Source: Hypsibius dujardini (Eukaryota > Tardigrada > Eutardigrada > Parachela > Hypsibiidae). From it: a stretch of 40,951 nucleotides of DNA. The notes under the pieces are model-generated. The model made no database searches and was not told the DNA's origin. It saw only the letters and a program-made list of their open reading frames with translations. The position numbers were made by a program, and so were the translations under genes. Within the stretch, counting starts at the first letter, position 1. Every line of letters starts with the position of its first letter. This document shows, one piece after another, positions 10,943 to 22,238 of this stretch. Location: positions 1 through 40,951 of the forward strand of contig LRSR01002217.1 in NCBI GenBank assembly GCA_001579985.1. Reading direction: 5' to 3'.

Positions 10943-11603
10943 ATGAATCAGCAAATTCTTTCACTCCTGCTGTGCTGCGCTCTCGTGGCAATGGTCAACG
11001 CCGTTGTGAGCCCTGATTGCGACTGTGTAAGTCTTCTTTCCCTAATACGCCCAACGCCTCTCATTTTTCTGACAGTCTGTCTGATGAATTAACACTGAAT
11101 GTTTTTTTTGCCAGGGAGTTTGTCCTTCAGGAACAGACGCTGAGACGATTAGACGCCAAAAGGTCATCCAAATTCGTCGAGCCACTATTAACCAACGACG
11201 AAGGACAATTCAACTGGGACCGGGAGTAACCTGCCCTGAATGTGTAAGTTAATTTTTCTCACTCATGATTTATAACCCAGTACCGGATTGAGGTCAGCAT
11301 AAAGGGAAACCAAGCCTGATGGGAGTGTGGCAATCCCCCTTCAGGCCGCGACGGACACCTTTAACATTTGAAACGCTTGAGGTTGATGGACCCCCCCCCC
11401 CACCGGAACCAGGGGGGGGGGCGTTTTTGTAACCGGAGTGGTGGCAAAGCTCGGTCGGTCCAACGGCCAATCCGTAACTGAATATGACTTACCCTCAGAG
11501 GCTCCTTTAGATTCATTTTAGTCATTGAAAGATATTTTTTATGTTTCAGAGTGATCCATGTGGAACGCCTCCTCTCTCGCTCTCTCGCCCGCCGAAAGGA
11601 TAG
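10943..11603 (+). CDS. SpB: small secreted basic protein, paralogue of SpA
   Basis: Three exons, 10943-11026, 11115-11243 and 11550-11603, join in phase 0 (donors GTAAGT, acceptors TTGCCAG and GTTTCAG) to give 88 residues. The signal peptide is MNQQILSLLLCCALVAMVNA. The first Cys cluster is C26-x-C28-x2-C31 (DCDCGVCP). The middle is very basic and Gln-rich (ETIRRQKVIQIRRATINQ, then RRRTIQLGPG). The second cluster is C68-x2-C71-x3-C75 (TCPECSDPCG), and the tail is Pro/Ser-rich, ending RPPKG. It shares with SpA the intron positions, the IRRQ motif after the first cluster, LGP before the second, and a CG following the last Cys. A MITE sits in intron 2. No known family is recognised. If intron 2 were retained translation would stop two codons after C71. 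Confidence 0.82.
11278..11480. mobile_element. hAT-like MITE with poly-C/poly-G core, in SpB intron 2
   Basis: The left end CAGTACCGGATTGAGGTCAG and the right end (read inward) CAGTTACGGATTGGCC are imperfect terminal inverted repeats. The core holds a run of C followed, after CACCGGAACCA, by a run of G, which can pair. The same ends and core occur at 40654-40851, so this is a repeat family of about 200 bp. A clear target duplication was not seen for this copy. Confidence 0.65.
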
Positions 11604-11772
11604 ATCAGCCGGGCTAGATGCTGTTGCTACGCTATCGCATTCACAGTTCCGCGTGAAACGCATTCATATGCGCTTTTCTGTGTCAAATTTCATTGCTAAC
11701 ATGATTCTTCTACTAAAAAGAACGGCGACGTTGCCTGTTCGGCGGAGGCAGATAGCTTATAACTGGAGCACA

Positions 11773-11831
11773 AATAAACAGCTGGTTGAACCGTCCAATG
11801 TACTCAGATTATGGCAAAAATTCCAAATAAA
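11773..11831 (+). promoter_or_regulatory. Two polyadenylation signals downstream of SpB
   Basis: AATAAA occurs at 11773-11778 and again at 11826-11831, 170 and 223 bp after the SpB stop codon, on the correct strand. Confidence 0.5.
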
Positions 11832-12732
11832 ACAGACAGAACAAGGAATGATCGGTTGAGAATTTTTATACAGTGGGGCGAAAGTTTAAATATGTTCCTC
11901 GGCGGTAAAAGGCGTCAAGTATGTTTTACGGAGAGCTGAATGTTTGCACTCGGGCGCCGTATTGCTTTTGAGTACAGGCAAAGTTGGGGGACAAAACATT
12001 GCCAATAAAATCAAAAACTTTCCCACAGTCCCATTTTAGGGGCATTCTTGTAATTTGTTCCACTGTGATGGTGGCAAATAGAAAAAAATCCCCTCCCCCC
12101 ACGTCACCATACGCGAATTAAAATAGAATTGAAAGTCCCCCCTCCTCCCAAGGGTCCAGCTAGGGGTCGAGGTTCCCGCGGAGTTGCCAACCGTGTAGCA
12201 GATATTGTCTTGACAGACGGACCATATACTAGTACCAATGGCCATGAAAGAGGATCACAACAAAGCGAAACATGATCACAGTTTTAAATTTTATTATTCC
12301 AATTTCGGATCAAGATTTGAGAAAGATATCTTTCAAACCCTGATTCCTACGCTATAGGGGTGCTGATTCTCAGCTGTTGAGATGTATTTTGATGGGTTTT
12401 GATAGGTTTACTCCATTACTCCATTCAAATGGATCTTCCCGACAAATTAGTCAGTCAAACGTGTAAGTTCGTGCTCGAAAACGTAACAAACTTTGGTAAA
12501 ACATCGGCAAAGTGGTGGCTTCATAGGTCCGACCGCTGACAGAACGGTCGCCATTGATCGTTAAATTTCTGTGGGAAGTGTAGTTGAAGCCAATACCGCG
12601 ACGCGAACAGATCAATTGAATGTTTCGTGTCAGGCAAAATGAAGATTATTCACAGGTCCAAGAGGACAAGCGAGAAATTTGCTCGACACGATTTAGAAGC
12701 AAAGCGTCGATGACAGCGTAAATGTTTGGCGT
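11832..12732. other. Gene-free interval after SpB
   Basis: No exon with family motifs was found. C-rich runs near 12090-12150 resemble the C-rich cores of MITEs elsewhere in the window, but no matching ends were identified. Confidence 0.35.
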
Positions 12733-13901
12733 TTGATTAGAACCTGTTGTAGAGGAAGTTTCGTTTCAACAGCAGCTCACACTTTCTCGCTTCGATCCAA
12801 TCTATTTGACCAATCTGAGTTCACTGCGGGAAGTTTTACGGTAAGCACGTCTCTTCTTTTCCTGAACGCACAAACTATGCTGCTGGGCAGGGCTGAATGC
12901 TGTACGTCCACTAGGTGAACGGATGTGAAAGTATAGTGACTCGTCCCGGATGCAAACTCATTTTCATACCTCTCCCCAACTGACGCATGAAACCTTGATA
13001 CATCTTGATATTGGAAATTTTGACAGAATTTGTTTACAATTTTTATTGACGGCCACATTGTCTTTATTGTTAAGGGTGTACGAGGCACCCCGAGAAAATA
13101 GTATGATTGTTTTGCTAAATGAATACCCAGTTTTATGCTTAAAAACGACTACGGCAATATCCGTAATAAGTAGCCTACTCGATTGTAATAACCTGTTTGG
13201 CGGTCAGGTGAAACATAAAATAGCATAAAGTTCGTTGTGGTGTTTTTGTGCAAGGTACAGCCGCTCCATTTGTTCTTTGACGCACGCAGGGGCGTCAAAA
13301 AATCATGTAATTCATAAGCCGTGCTTAGCACGTTGTCCATAATTCTGATTCAATCATATGGATATTCTAGTTTAGAAAAAATAATTTATATAGAATAAGA
13401 ATTCTAAGTGTTCGTTACTCAACCTCCGAATTGGCGCACTCGTTTTTCCTCCGGTCCGATGAAGTCATGAACGAATGACGCCACACGGGAATATATCATT
13501 GTGCCCCAACCGTCGTTTTGTTTACACCTGCATAATGTAGCCACAAAGAAATTATGTTTACGCTTTAGGAATATTCAAAAGAAGCGCGATATCTTTTCAG
13601 TGGCTTCTTTAACTTACCGGAGGCCAGCCAGAAAGTAAACCCCGACGACGACTGGCTTCGCGATGCCTCTGCCGTTGGCATGGTAAACCATCAAGGGGCT
13701 TCCCAAATCGGGCTATTCATTACAAAAAGATGTAAGCTGCCGGTGTCTTTCAGTTGCGTATGGAACCGATGTTACTTAAACCGATATTCATGGAAACTAT
13801 TCAGGTTGGCGAAAATCATCAAGGTGAAAATGAAATATAGCCACTTCAGAATCTCATTTAAACGTCAATTTGCTACTTTAACCAATGATAATTTTTACTG
13901 A
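12733..13901 (+). pseudogene. Possible decayed S1 protease fragment (His-site and following exon)
   Basis: The frame around 12745-12840 reads TCCRGSFVSTAAHTFSLRS and then EFTAGSFT before a GTAAGC donor. It resembles the S1 His-site segment CxGSxxxxTAAHC, with the Cys after His replaced by Thr. After a TTTAG acceptor, an open frame from 13571 to 13901 begins EYSKEARYLFSGFFNLPEAS. It may correspond to the Asp-site exon, but the NDIALL motif is not recognisable. The 3' part overlaps, on the other strand, the 3' flank of the two-domain protease. No Ser-site exon was found. This is a weak call based on one short motif. Confidence 0.35.
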
Positions 13902-13917
13902 AACCCTTCAGCAACGC

Positions 13918-13923
13918 TTTATT
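13918..13923 (-). promoter_or_regulatory. Polyadenylation signal of the two-domain protease
   Basis: AATAAA on the minus strand lies 65 bp after the stop codon at 13988-13990, an ordinary distance. Confidence 0.5.
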
Positions 13924-13987
13924 CAAATGGCTTAACAAACTGACATTCATATGTTAAATAAACGTTTTCGGCCAAAAATATTGATTC

Positions 13988-16900
13988 TCACAACCATTCA
14001 ATTTTAATGGATGAATTAGGTATTTTGTCTCTATTTTTGCTGCTGCATAAATGTGTATCAATACATCCAAAACCTACCGCTGATTCCTCCCGTGAACAAA
14101 ATCCCGTATTATCTCCACGCGTGCACATCACCTTTGGATTGACCTGGAATTTACTGCCCACGTCATGCTGGCAGTCAGCAATTGACTGGTAGGTCATCGG
14201 TGTGGAATTGGGAAGCTCTGGCGGAATTCCCTCTTCCTCGGCGTTCTCGCCAAATTTCCACTCCAGAAAGTGCAGCGATGCAGTGGCCTCATTCGGTACG
14301 TTCGGACGAAGCGGCCTGCTGGCAATTTCCACGGTCCGTTTAACACTCTCCGGAAAGGCGTCAACCGACTGGTCCATTTCCAGGATGGCAAAGTCGCCCG
14401 TACGATTAGCTATGGTTCGCGGCACGAATGACGGGTGCAGCTTGATGCCCTTGACCGAGGTGCTCTGTTCCCCTTGGAGGTTTCTGAATACGTCTACACC
14501 GATGGCAACTTTCAGCTCGTCCTCCGGGATTCGACCCCAAGCCTGGTCGAAGAAGCAGCTGGCCGCGGTAAGCACGAGCTCTTTCGTGATGAGAGTACCA
14601 CTGCAGATGTGTTCGTCGTTATGCTGGATGCTGACCACGCTGGTGCGCCGAGCGGGGGTCGTCTCCGTGGTCGTAGTAGTCGGAGCTGGACGACTTTCCT
14701 CCGCTAGTCGGATCTCGGATTTGATGAAACTGTCGACGTATTCAGACACTCGAGTGTAGATGGACGCTGAGCCGTTCAAACGACAGCTATGAAGTATGGA
14801 ATGGGGTTAGTGCGAGACTGGCGTGTTCAATGGCGGATTTAGATCAGCTCGTTNGGGGGGGGGAAGAGAGAACCTGCCCCATTCAATCGTTCAGTTCTAA
14901 ACAAACGCTGCTATACAAGCTCACATCACCCCGACCGGTATGCCTAAATCAGTACGGATCAGACGAACAAATTGTAACCTCTACTTTTGATCTGAGCCTT
15001 TCTCTCCCAGTAGGGAGGAGGAGGGAGATTCGATTCCTGAAATAAAAAACTGCTAAAAAATATTTTGTCCCAACAAGTTATTTTTTACAATATTGAAAAA
15101 AAGCAACCATGGCAATCTGCTAATTCAAAAGACTGAGCAGGTAAATCTCCTACCCCCCCCCCTGAGTCGGCATACCCATGACCCAGACGATCCACTGCAG
15201 GTCACATCGATCAAAGGGCTTTACCATCACAAAAGTTACGGGCAACCTTACCCCGAGCTTGACATGCTAATTACACCAACTACGACGTTCAAATGCCGTC
15301 CACTTGGCAACTCCTCTGATATCGTTAGTGGTCCCCCGCTGTCGCCCTAAAAATGAAAGAAATTCTACATACCTTTTTGTTTTCTTTCGAAACAGATACC
15401 GATGTTTCATATTGCGTAATATTGCAATATCATATTGCACAAGACACCAAATTCGGCTTCGGCTTGTTAGTGCGAACCGATTGTGTCAGTCAACGTGTTC
15501 AGTGGTCTCATTGTGAGATATTGGGTTACATTTGACAACTTTAGTTTGAAATAATATTCATTTGTATCAAAGACTGCGGGAAATGGTTTGAGAGCTACCA
15601 AATTGTCTCAGCCGTCAGACATTACGACTTCATCTAACAATGCCACATTTCATTTTCGGTGATGGATTAACCGTCTTGAAACAATAGAAGATATTAGCCA
15701 AAATTTCAAAAAGCTTCTGTTTTTTGTAAACTGACAATTTGAGGTGTTGCCAGTCGGTCATTTTGAAATCGAAACTATTGATGAATATACAAAGATTTTT
15801 TAACTAAAAGATGTTCGCCTGAAGTAAAAAATAGCTCTTCTTGCTTGTTTGCTGAAAACTGACCAAGGCTAAAATAACTTTATTAGTACAGAGGATCCTG
15901 GCACGTCAGTTTTGAAAGATGAAATTATTTTTTGCATCTTAATTATCTCCAGAATGTCCCAAATATATTACGGTGAGATGCGTAAAGAAATTGACACGTT
16001 CGATCGATCGAAAATCAACTTTTCTCAAATATGGTGCCTGGTTTTAAATACGGATCACCCATAACCAACCTGGCAAATATCGGAGATTGTGCTGTCTGTG
16101 CAGAGTACCCTTGGCGAGACATTGTAGTATGTTTCGTATCTCGCCTGGCAGTCCGCGGCGGAGATGACAGTCAGGAATGCTGTTTGTAGGACTGGCGACA
16201 CCGTTCTCGCTGCGTTCGAAAAGCCCCATCCCAGCGCCCGAACCTGTTCGAGTGGTACGCGAAACCTCGACGGAAGGCGGGCCTTAGCAACCAACGATTT
16301 CACCCGGTCCGGCAGGGCTTGAATGGATGTACGCAAGTGTATCACGGCAATGTCGTGGTCCAAATTAGCGTTGAGTTTTCGCGGACGAAATTCCGGGTGC
16401 AACTTGACGGATCTGATCCTTATTTCCTGATCTTCGGAGTATTCATTGACGTTGTGGAGCCCGACGTAGACGCTGATGTCAGACTCTGGGATGGGCACGT
16501 CGGTATCAGGCTCGTAGAAACAGTGGGCGGCGGAGAGGACTGCTGTGTCGGATATTAGGGTACCGGCGCAGAAATGAGCTCCGTCTCGTTGAAGGCTGAC
16601 GATGAATTTGAAACGGCCTTCGATTGCGTTCGTACCTCCTGAATCATCGCAGTTGTCTTTAAGTTTAAGTTAGTCGTTCGCGAGATATGTCGAAAGAAAT
16701 CCCGATAGGGCCAGATTCGGAATGGAAAGGAGGGACGCTGGCGCAACTGCCCCTACCAAATTAACTTGAGAGGTTGCGGGGGGGGGGTTAATTTTTGTCA
16801 TGAATTCGAAAGCTGCGGGAGCTTTCAATTTTGTGTAAAGTCGGGATTTGTGAGGTGACAGTATTTTCATCAGCAAAATAAAAAATGTTTCTCGGGTGGG

Positions 16901-17800
16901 ACCTCCCATTTTAATTCAACTTTAACTCTTCTTTGGCAGCTGAACTCCGGCACAAATGCGCCCCACAGAGAAGTCCGTTATTCCTCTGGATACATTGACA
17001 CAAGAAATTCAAATGAAAAATGAAGGCTTCACGTTCGTTATTCATTTCACTATGTTTCATAAGATGGACGGCAGCTTCATCCGGAAACCCGACAAATAGA
17101 TTGTATTAACGCTCGTCGACACTAAGTTTACTTAGGGTGTGGAATGGCGTTTCGAAGGGGTTTTCTAATACCGGTAGAGTACTAAATACGTTGGTATTAA
17201 GCAAAAATTATAAAATGGCTCCGAGTGGAAACGAAGATGGGTGGACCCAAAAATTGGTAGCTCTCTTCATGAAATGGCAAAAAAGCCCAAAAGCGAGCCA
17301 AATGGTTGCAATGGATTATGCGTTCAGTTGGTTAACGTAATGGTTAGAAATGGCATTAACAAGTTAACGGAGATTTAAAATTCATCTCAGTGATTTCCAG
17401 GGGCGTAACGAAATTTTTGGAGGAGGCAGTTTTTCTTACGAATAAAAATTAAAAATTGCCCCCCCCCCCCCCCCCGGCAGTGGCCCAAATTAGTTAAGGG
17501 GGTTGTCACACCACTGGTGATTTCCTAGTTCATCAGCAAGCGTTCAGAACTATTCTTTGCATAACAAAAATTACTTCGACAGTGCTATGCACATTGAATT
17601 GCTCGAATGTGTTCACGCACCGTGGATTGCCTCAGGCGGTGGTGCAAAGGAGGCACTGACCAATTGCCTGTCAACTGTGGAAATAAAACGAAACCTTTCA
17701 GTAAAATTGACCAAGAAGTCAAACATGTTCGTCTCTTACCTCGAGCAATCACGCCAAAGGCGAGTATGCACAATAGTGCTCGACCATTTCCGAACATCAT
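13988..17800 (-). CDS. Secreted tandem S1 protease: active domain plus dead domain
   Basis: Five exons, 17800-17740, 17674-17621, 16638-16070, 15346-15252 and 14786-13988, join in phase to give 525 residues. The signal peptide is [20 protein letters not shown]. The pro-segment (21-36) ends PPPEA before the mature start [12 protein letters not shown]. Domain 1 (about 37-282) has His77 in LSAAHC, Asp134 in DHDIAVIHL, Ser231 in GDSGGP, and Asp225 at the specificity position, so it should be an active trypsin-like protease. Its C-terminal helix is [13 protein letters not shown] Thr-rich linker follows ([17 protein letters not shown]). Domain 2 (308-525) keeps the fold motifs ICSGTLI and GDFAILEM, but His is Ser336 (LTAASC) and the GDSGGP region is replaced by CSREESA; it is catalytically dead and truncated. 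A possible donor (GTAGGT) at the GFCSREESA site could splice to a further exon that I did not find. Confidence 0.9.
17398..17516. mobile_element. 119-bp hAT-like MITE with perfect 8-bp target duplication
   Basis: The ends are CAGGGGCGTAACG and, read inward from the right, CAGTGGTGTGACA. The element is flanked on both sides by GTGATTTC (17390-17397 and 17517-17524), an exact 8-bp target site duplication as made by hAT-type transposases. The core is a poly-C run. It lies in the second intron of the two-domain protease. Confidence 0.85.
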
Positions 17801-18786
17801 TTCATCTGTTGCTATAAGGTTTATATCAAACAAGTGATCCCCCGATTCGCGCTATGAATTACTGTACATTGATGAACATGGAACAGGATGACTGATTGTG
17901 CGCGCAGTGAGTGTGCGTGCAAATCGGAGGACTGAGCAGGCGTTTTTTCACATCGGCTACACTTTGGACACGAAGACTCGTAATTCCGGTCCGGCGCGCG
18001 ACTGACGAAGGTTGATTTGTTTTTGTGATTGTATCAAATTCTTCATTTGATGGTATCGCAACGAGCTCTCGCGCAATTGCAGCGATCTCAAACTGTCGAA
18101 GCATTCCCTGATAGAAATTCGATTTGAAAAGAATTTTCACTTTTATGTATCCGCACCGATTCCAGTTCTTGTTTCATCGAGTTAAAAAAATATCAAACCG
18201 AGCAAAAACAAAAACGTAAGAGTGTCACTTTGAGTAAAACTCTTGTAATTGAGGGGGCAAAATACCAAAAAAAGAATACACATTTTTGTCTAAATTACTC
18301 GGAGCTAACTTCGTGCAAATTCTTTGTTTGATATGCGCATATGCAGTAGAGATCTAGAGCTTGATCAAAGTGCCAGACGGACATGGCCTCGACTTGAAAA
18401 GTCGCAGCCATTATGTGTGATGTAGGTTCTCCAAACCATTTTTTTAGTATCATTTCGAGAATGAGTATTTCCAGCAATCCTAGAATACTTTGACGTGCAC
18501 GCATGTTTTTCGTTTGAAACTTAAGTTTATAATGACACTTTGAAGCAAGTTCTGGTCGCAAAGTTATGGTAACATATATCTCTTGATTAAAAGATGTTAG
18601 TGTCAATTACCGCCGGAAGATCTGAAGGCTTTTATCTTCCTATCGAAGGGGTTGACCCGCTTATAAACAGACAAGGCGATTAAAGAATTGAGTAATTAAA
18701 TAACTAATGAATCGATTAAACAGACAAGAGAATTAAAAACATATGAAATCGACTCCTACACCGAATCAAACACATAAAATTTTTAA
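17801..18786. other. Intergenic interval upstream of the two-domain protease
   Basis: A TATAAA on the minus strand at 17820-17825 is only 20 bp from the start codon, too close for a usual TATA box unless the leader is almost absent. No other coding or repeat structure was recognised. Confidence 0.3.
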
Positions 18787-20628
18787 CTAAGCTGTGAAGT
18801 CATGAACTTTGCGGTTGGAGATCTTCGGTTGTGGATTACGTTTGCGGGTGGATTGTGTTGAAAGCTTTGAGTTGGAAGTCCAGTTTTCGTCAGTCTGCGA
18901 TGAGGCTGCTGCTGCCTCACCCGCGGGCCAAGGCTTGCCAGCAAATTCAGGGTCCTTGGCGTAGTCCACACCGGGTCCTCGGTAACGGTGATCCCGGGGA
19001 ACAGCGTCTCGTGTGCAGTTCCTCGTCATTAATTTATGGTTGTGGGTGGTCGTCTCGCAGACCTCACACGTGAAATTCTGTTCGTAAGCTCGGTAGCAAT
19101 CAACCCGCGGTTTCTCTGGAATTACAACCAAAGATGGTTTGCAATAATCCTCCTGGTCGTACGACCACTGCTATTGTTGCGAACCACTGCTGATTAAATC
19201 ACACATGTCTGTTATTTAATTAGATTGTCATCCAGAGTGTTTTATTAAAAACGCTGCAATTATAACTACCGCCTGGAAACGTATTTTAAAGACTAACTTC
19301 ACCGACAAGCTGCTCCGTCCTCTGTAACAGGCGTAAAGTAGATCACCTCTCATTCGACAGAAAATTTTCTCCTCTTTCGTTTTTTTCATAAAAGATCTGC
19401 ATTAATTTGCGTTTGTTCATGTTTTTTCCCCTTTCTTCGAGAAGCAGCAAATGAACGTTTTGTTCCTGTGGATCCGCAGCAGTTATCGAAAATCAAACAG
19501 ATCAAAGCTTCTCATCGCTTCTCACAGATGCTCAAAATACACAAGCTTTGAAAATTCTTTTGCCAATCGATTATTTAAAACACATTTTCATCGAATCCTT
19601 GTTAAAAAAAGATCCACCAGTTTTCCCGGACCCTCCTGAAAATGAGGGTTTGTTTTAATTTACCGTAATGAGCCTCCATAAATACCTCCCGCTTTGTTTT
19701 CAATGCCCATTTTCAATAAAACACTAATAAAGCGTTCAAAATGTTTCATTAGCGAGTTTGGTTTAAGGACACGCAATCGATTGTCAGATTGATGATTGTT
19801 TTATTTTCGTATAGGGCAATAAAATATTTAACTTTGGCGTTTAAATTGTTGTTGTTCTTCGACTTGAGGAAGTGGGAATCGGTAGAACTTGGTCTCAAAA
19901 ACAAGTTTTTACCCGGTAAATTAAATCCTACTCTTACCTCTGTGCAGATAACAAATCTACACTTAATTAGGGACTTATTTATTCTTTCTTACGTTTTGTA
20001 ATTAATTAGGGAACTGATGCAAGTTAAATTAAAAGTCCTTCAATTTATTTTGAAAAAAAAAGCAATATTTTAATTAACCTGTAAATTTGTTTCAGCAACA
20101 GTATTTAGTGTTCACATCTCATTGTTCATTATCTTTATACTGCTAGCAACAGATGATTGGATCAAATGATTGGATCACCTGTATATTCGGGTCCTTGATT
20201 TGTGGTGGCCGGAGTGGGAGAGGTAGCGGCGGAAGTTGATGTAGTTATTCGGCCAAGCTGAGAATATGGACGAATAGTCGCGGTCGTGGGCTCGACTTGT
20301 GCTTGCTTGTTGTGCTCTGATCGAGGTTCCATACGACCGGTCTGCTCTCGGCCACACCCGCAATCTAGGCAAAAAGATGGAAACTAAAATGTCAATTGAC
20401 CCTCCTCGGAGGCCTCTTGTTTCCTACTTACCATGGCTGGGATAATAGAATCCTCTGGCACTTTGACCTTCTGAATAGATTTCCCTTTCCGATGATTTTC
20501 CACCCCCCACTGTAACAAAAATATTCTAAAAATACGTATAAATTCGTTGACTTCTTCATCGTCTTACAGTAGGCTGTGCTGAGTGAAAAACTGGCGCATA
20601 TAATTAATGTTAGTCTCGCTGCAATCAT
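18787..20628 (-). CDS. Unrecognised secreted protein with six cysteines and Thr/Pro-rich linker
   Basis: Four exons, 20628-20568, 20509-20432, 20364-20179 and 19115-18787, join in phase 1 throughout to give 217 residues. The chosen ATG gives the signal peptide MIAARLTLIICASFSLSTAY; no upstream in-frame ATG was seen. A Gly/Ser/Tyr-rich stretch is followed by DCGCGREQTG (C48, C50). Next comes a Thr/Ser/Pro-rich linker (TTSTSAATSPTPATTNQ). Then comes a small Cys domain, C115-x9-C125-x2-C128-x13-C142, with two N-glycosylation sequons (NFT, NCT). The tail is hydrophilic and Lys/Ser-rich. The donor after exon 3 (GTGATC) is weak, but the phases fit exactly. I recognise no domain family. An extracellular or secretory role is inferred from the signal peptide and linker only. 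Confidence 0.72.
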
Positions 20629-21487
20629 TTTAACGGTTTTCAAGGCAGAGACAGGAAGAGTTGTATCGTTTGAACAATTTGTTGGCTAAAAACAAAACTC
20701 GACAAGACCCCAAGACGTGAATGTTGCAGTGGACTCCGAAGTGTGAGACGGGAAAGCACGTACGAGTACTTGAACTTATCGACTTATCGGTTGATCGAAA
20801 TCATTCAAGTGGGCGTGCGATACAGGTCCAAAAGATTCAGCCTTCATGTCTGTTCTTTATGGGTCCGCCTGCTGTGGCAACTTAATCGTTTGGTCGACCG
20901 GGCAGTTAACCTCTTTCCCTCGCCAAAATAATTTCGACACCAACGCGGATGGCTTAGAAATATTCACCGATGTTAATAGCTTCCCCCCCTCCGGGGGAGG
21001 GGGGGGCGAAGGGAGCGAGGGGGCGTGGAGTGGAAAATTTTCGTCACCCTTTCCAACGATCTTGCATTCACTTGAAGCGGACCGCAATCCGCCAACCTTC
21101 GCCTCTATTGAGAAATAGAGGCAAATAAACTTCAACTCTTAAACCACCGGGCAACTTATTCTTGCTAAATTTATCGGTCGCATTCGATTTTTCGTGCGAG
21201 TTTAGATGGTTTCGTTTACAAATTTTTGCTTTGATATTTTCGAAGCATCTAGATTCATGTTTACAGAACAGTTTTGTAAAAATCACTCCAAGAAGAGAGA
21301 AATTAACTTAGCACCACTTTCAAACACGTTGAAGTCCCGTACACAAGCGCCCTCGGTGTCCACAAAATTTGACTTTCGGCCACGCTTAAAAAATATGGCC
21401 CAGGCTACTTGAAATGCAATTAAAATTTCTGAGTTTGGACTTTTAAGAGCGGAATAATAATTTTGTAATCATTAGGCATGACTTATG

Positions 21488-21523
21488 TGGAATCACTGGA
21501 ATTACTGGAATCACTGGAATCAT
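21488..21523. repeat. Four tandem copies of a 9-bp unit (TGGAATCAC)
   Basis: The copies are TGGAATCAC, TGGAATTAC, TGGAATCAC and TGGAATCAT. It is a short microsatellite-like array. Confidence 0.8.
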
Positions 21524-21582
21524 TGAGCAAAACCATTAGGCCCAATGATTCTCCCTGTTTATTTTGTACCGCTAACAAGCTG

Positions 21583-21606
21583 CAATAAATCAATCAATCA
21601 ATCAAC
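21583..21606 (+). repeat. CAATAAATCAATCAATCA-type tail
   Basis: A short (TCAA)n tail after CAATAAA is a common 3' end of RTE-like and SINE-like retroelements in invertebrates. Similar TCAA runs occur near 7050-7085 and 35930-35942. No body of an element was recognised upstream, so this may be only a microsatellite. Confidence 0.4.
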
Positions 21607-22238
21607 CATAGTGCACAGAACACATTTAATAAATATTATATTCCCGTTAAACTCGCCATGAAATGGCTTCTTTCGCATGGAGCTAAAAGAGAAAAAGCAT
21701 TTGCTACATTCTTTGAGCCAAAAGTTGTTTGGGATCGAACAAAACATCAGCACACTGAATTGTTCAAAATGCATATCAATGTTCATCAAGAATACTTCAC
21801 ATGGATTTGATTCCAGACACGCATTCGATAAAGAAATAGATGGCGTTATCTAAATTTCTTGTCAAAGCTCCTAACAAATTGTGAAATGGAAGAGGGAGCA
21901 AAATAAACTCCAAAGGATACATTGATTGACAAAACCGTTACCAACAAATTTCTGGGTTGGATGCTTAACAGGGAAATTGCCGAATAATTCTTATGCAAAC
22001 GATACTAAATTATTCCGCAGCTTCCTTAATTTAACAATGTTTTGCTGGACCTGGTACAACCCGTATACCCAAAACACCTGGCTACCAGAAAGTTAATTGA
22101 AAACGTTTATACTTATGGCGAACTAAGTTTAGCGGAGTTCAAATGTAATGAACTTGAAGTGTTTTAACTGAGAATTGTAGGTATGTCAAGGTTTGTACAC
22201 ATGAAAATTTATTAGGATTATTTATTCTTCAATGAAGC

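Larger units (their letters stand above)
20629..22238. other. Intergenic interval with small repeats
   Basis: A C-run followed by a G-run near 20984-21006 (CCCCCCTCCGGGGGAGGGG) can fold into a hairpin like the MITE cores. No gene with motifs or splice sites was found on either strand. Confidence 0.35.

Noticed and set aside
13240-13340. CAGGGGCGTCAAAAA resembling a hAT terminus
   Set aside because: No matching inverted end or target duplication was found.
14202-14759. Plus-strand frame of 185 codons across the dead protease domain
   Set aside because: It is the antisense shadow of the minus-strand exon 14786-13988, which has S1 motifs and splice support.
16927-16990. Minus-strand segment reading [14 protein letters not shown], like the S1 CAG region
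   Set aside because: Too short, followed by a stop, and lying inside an intron of a complete gene; the similarity may be chance.
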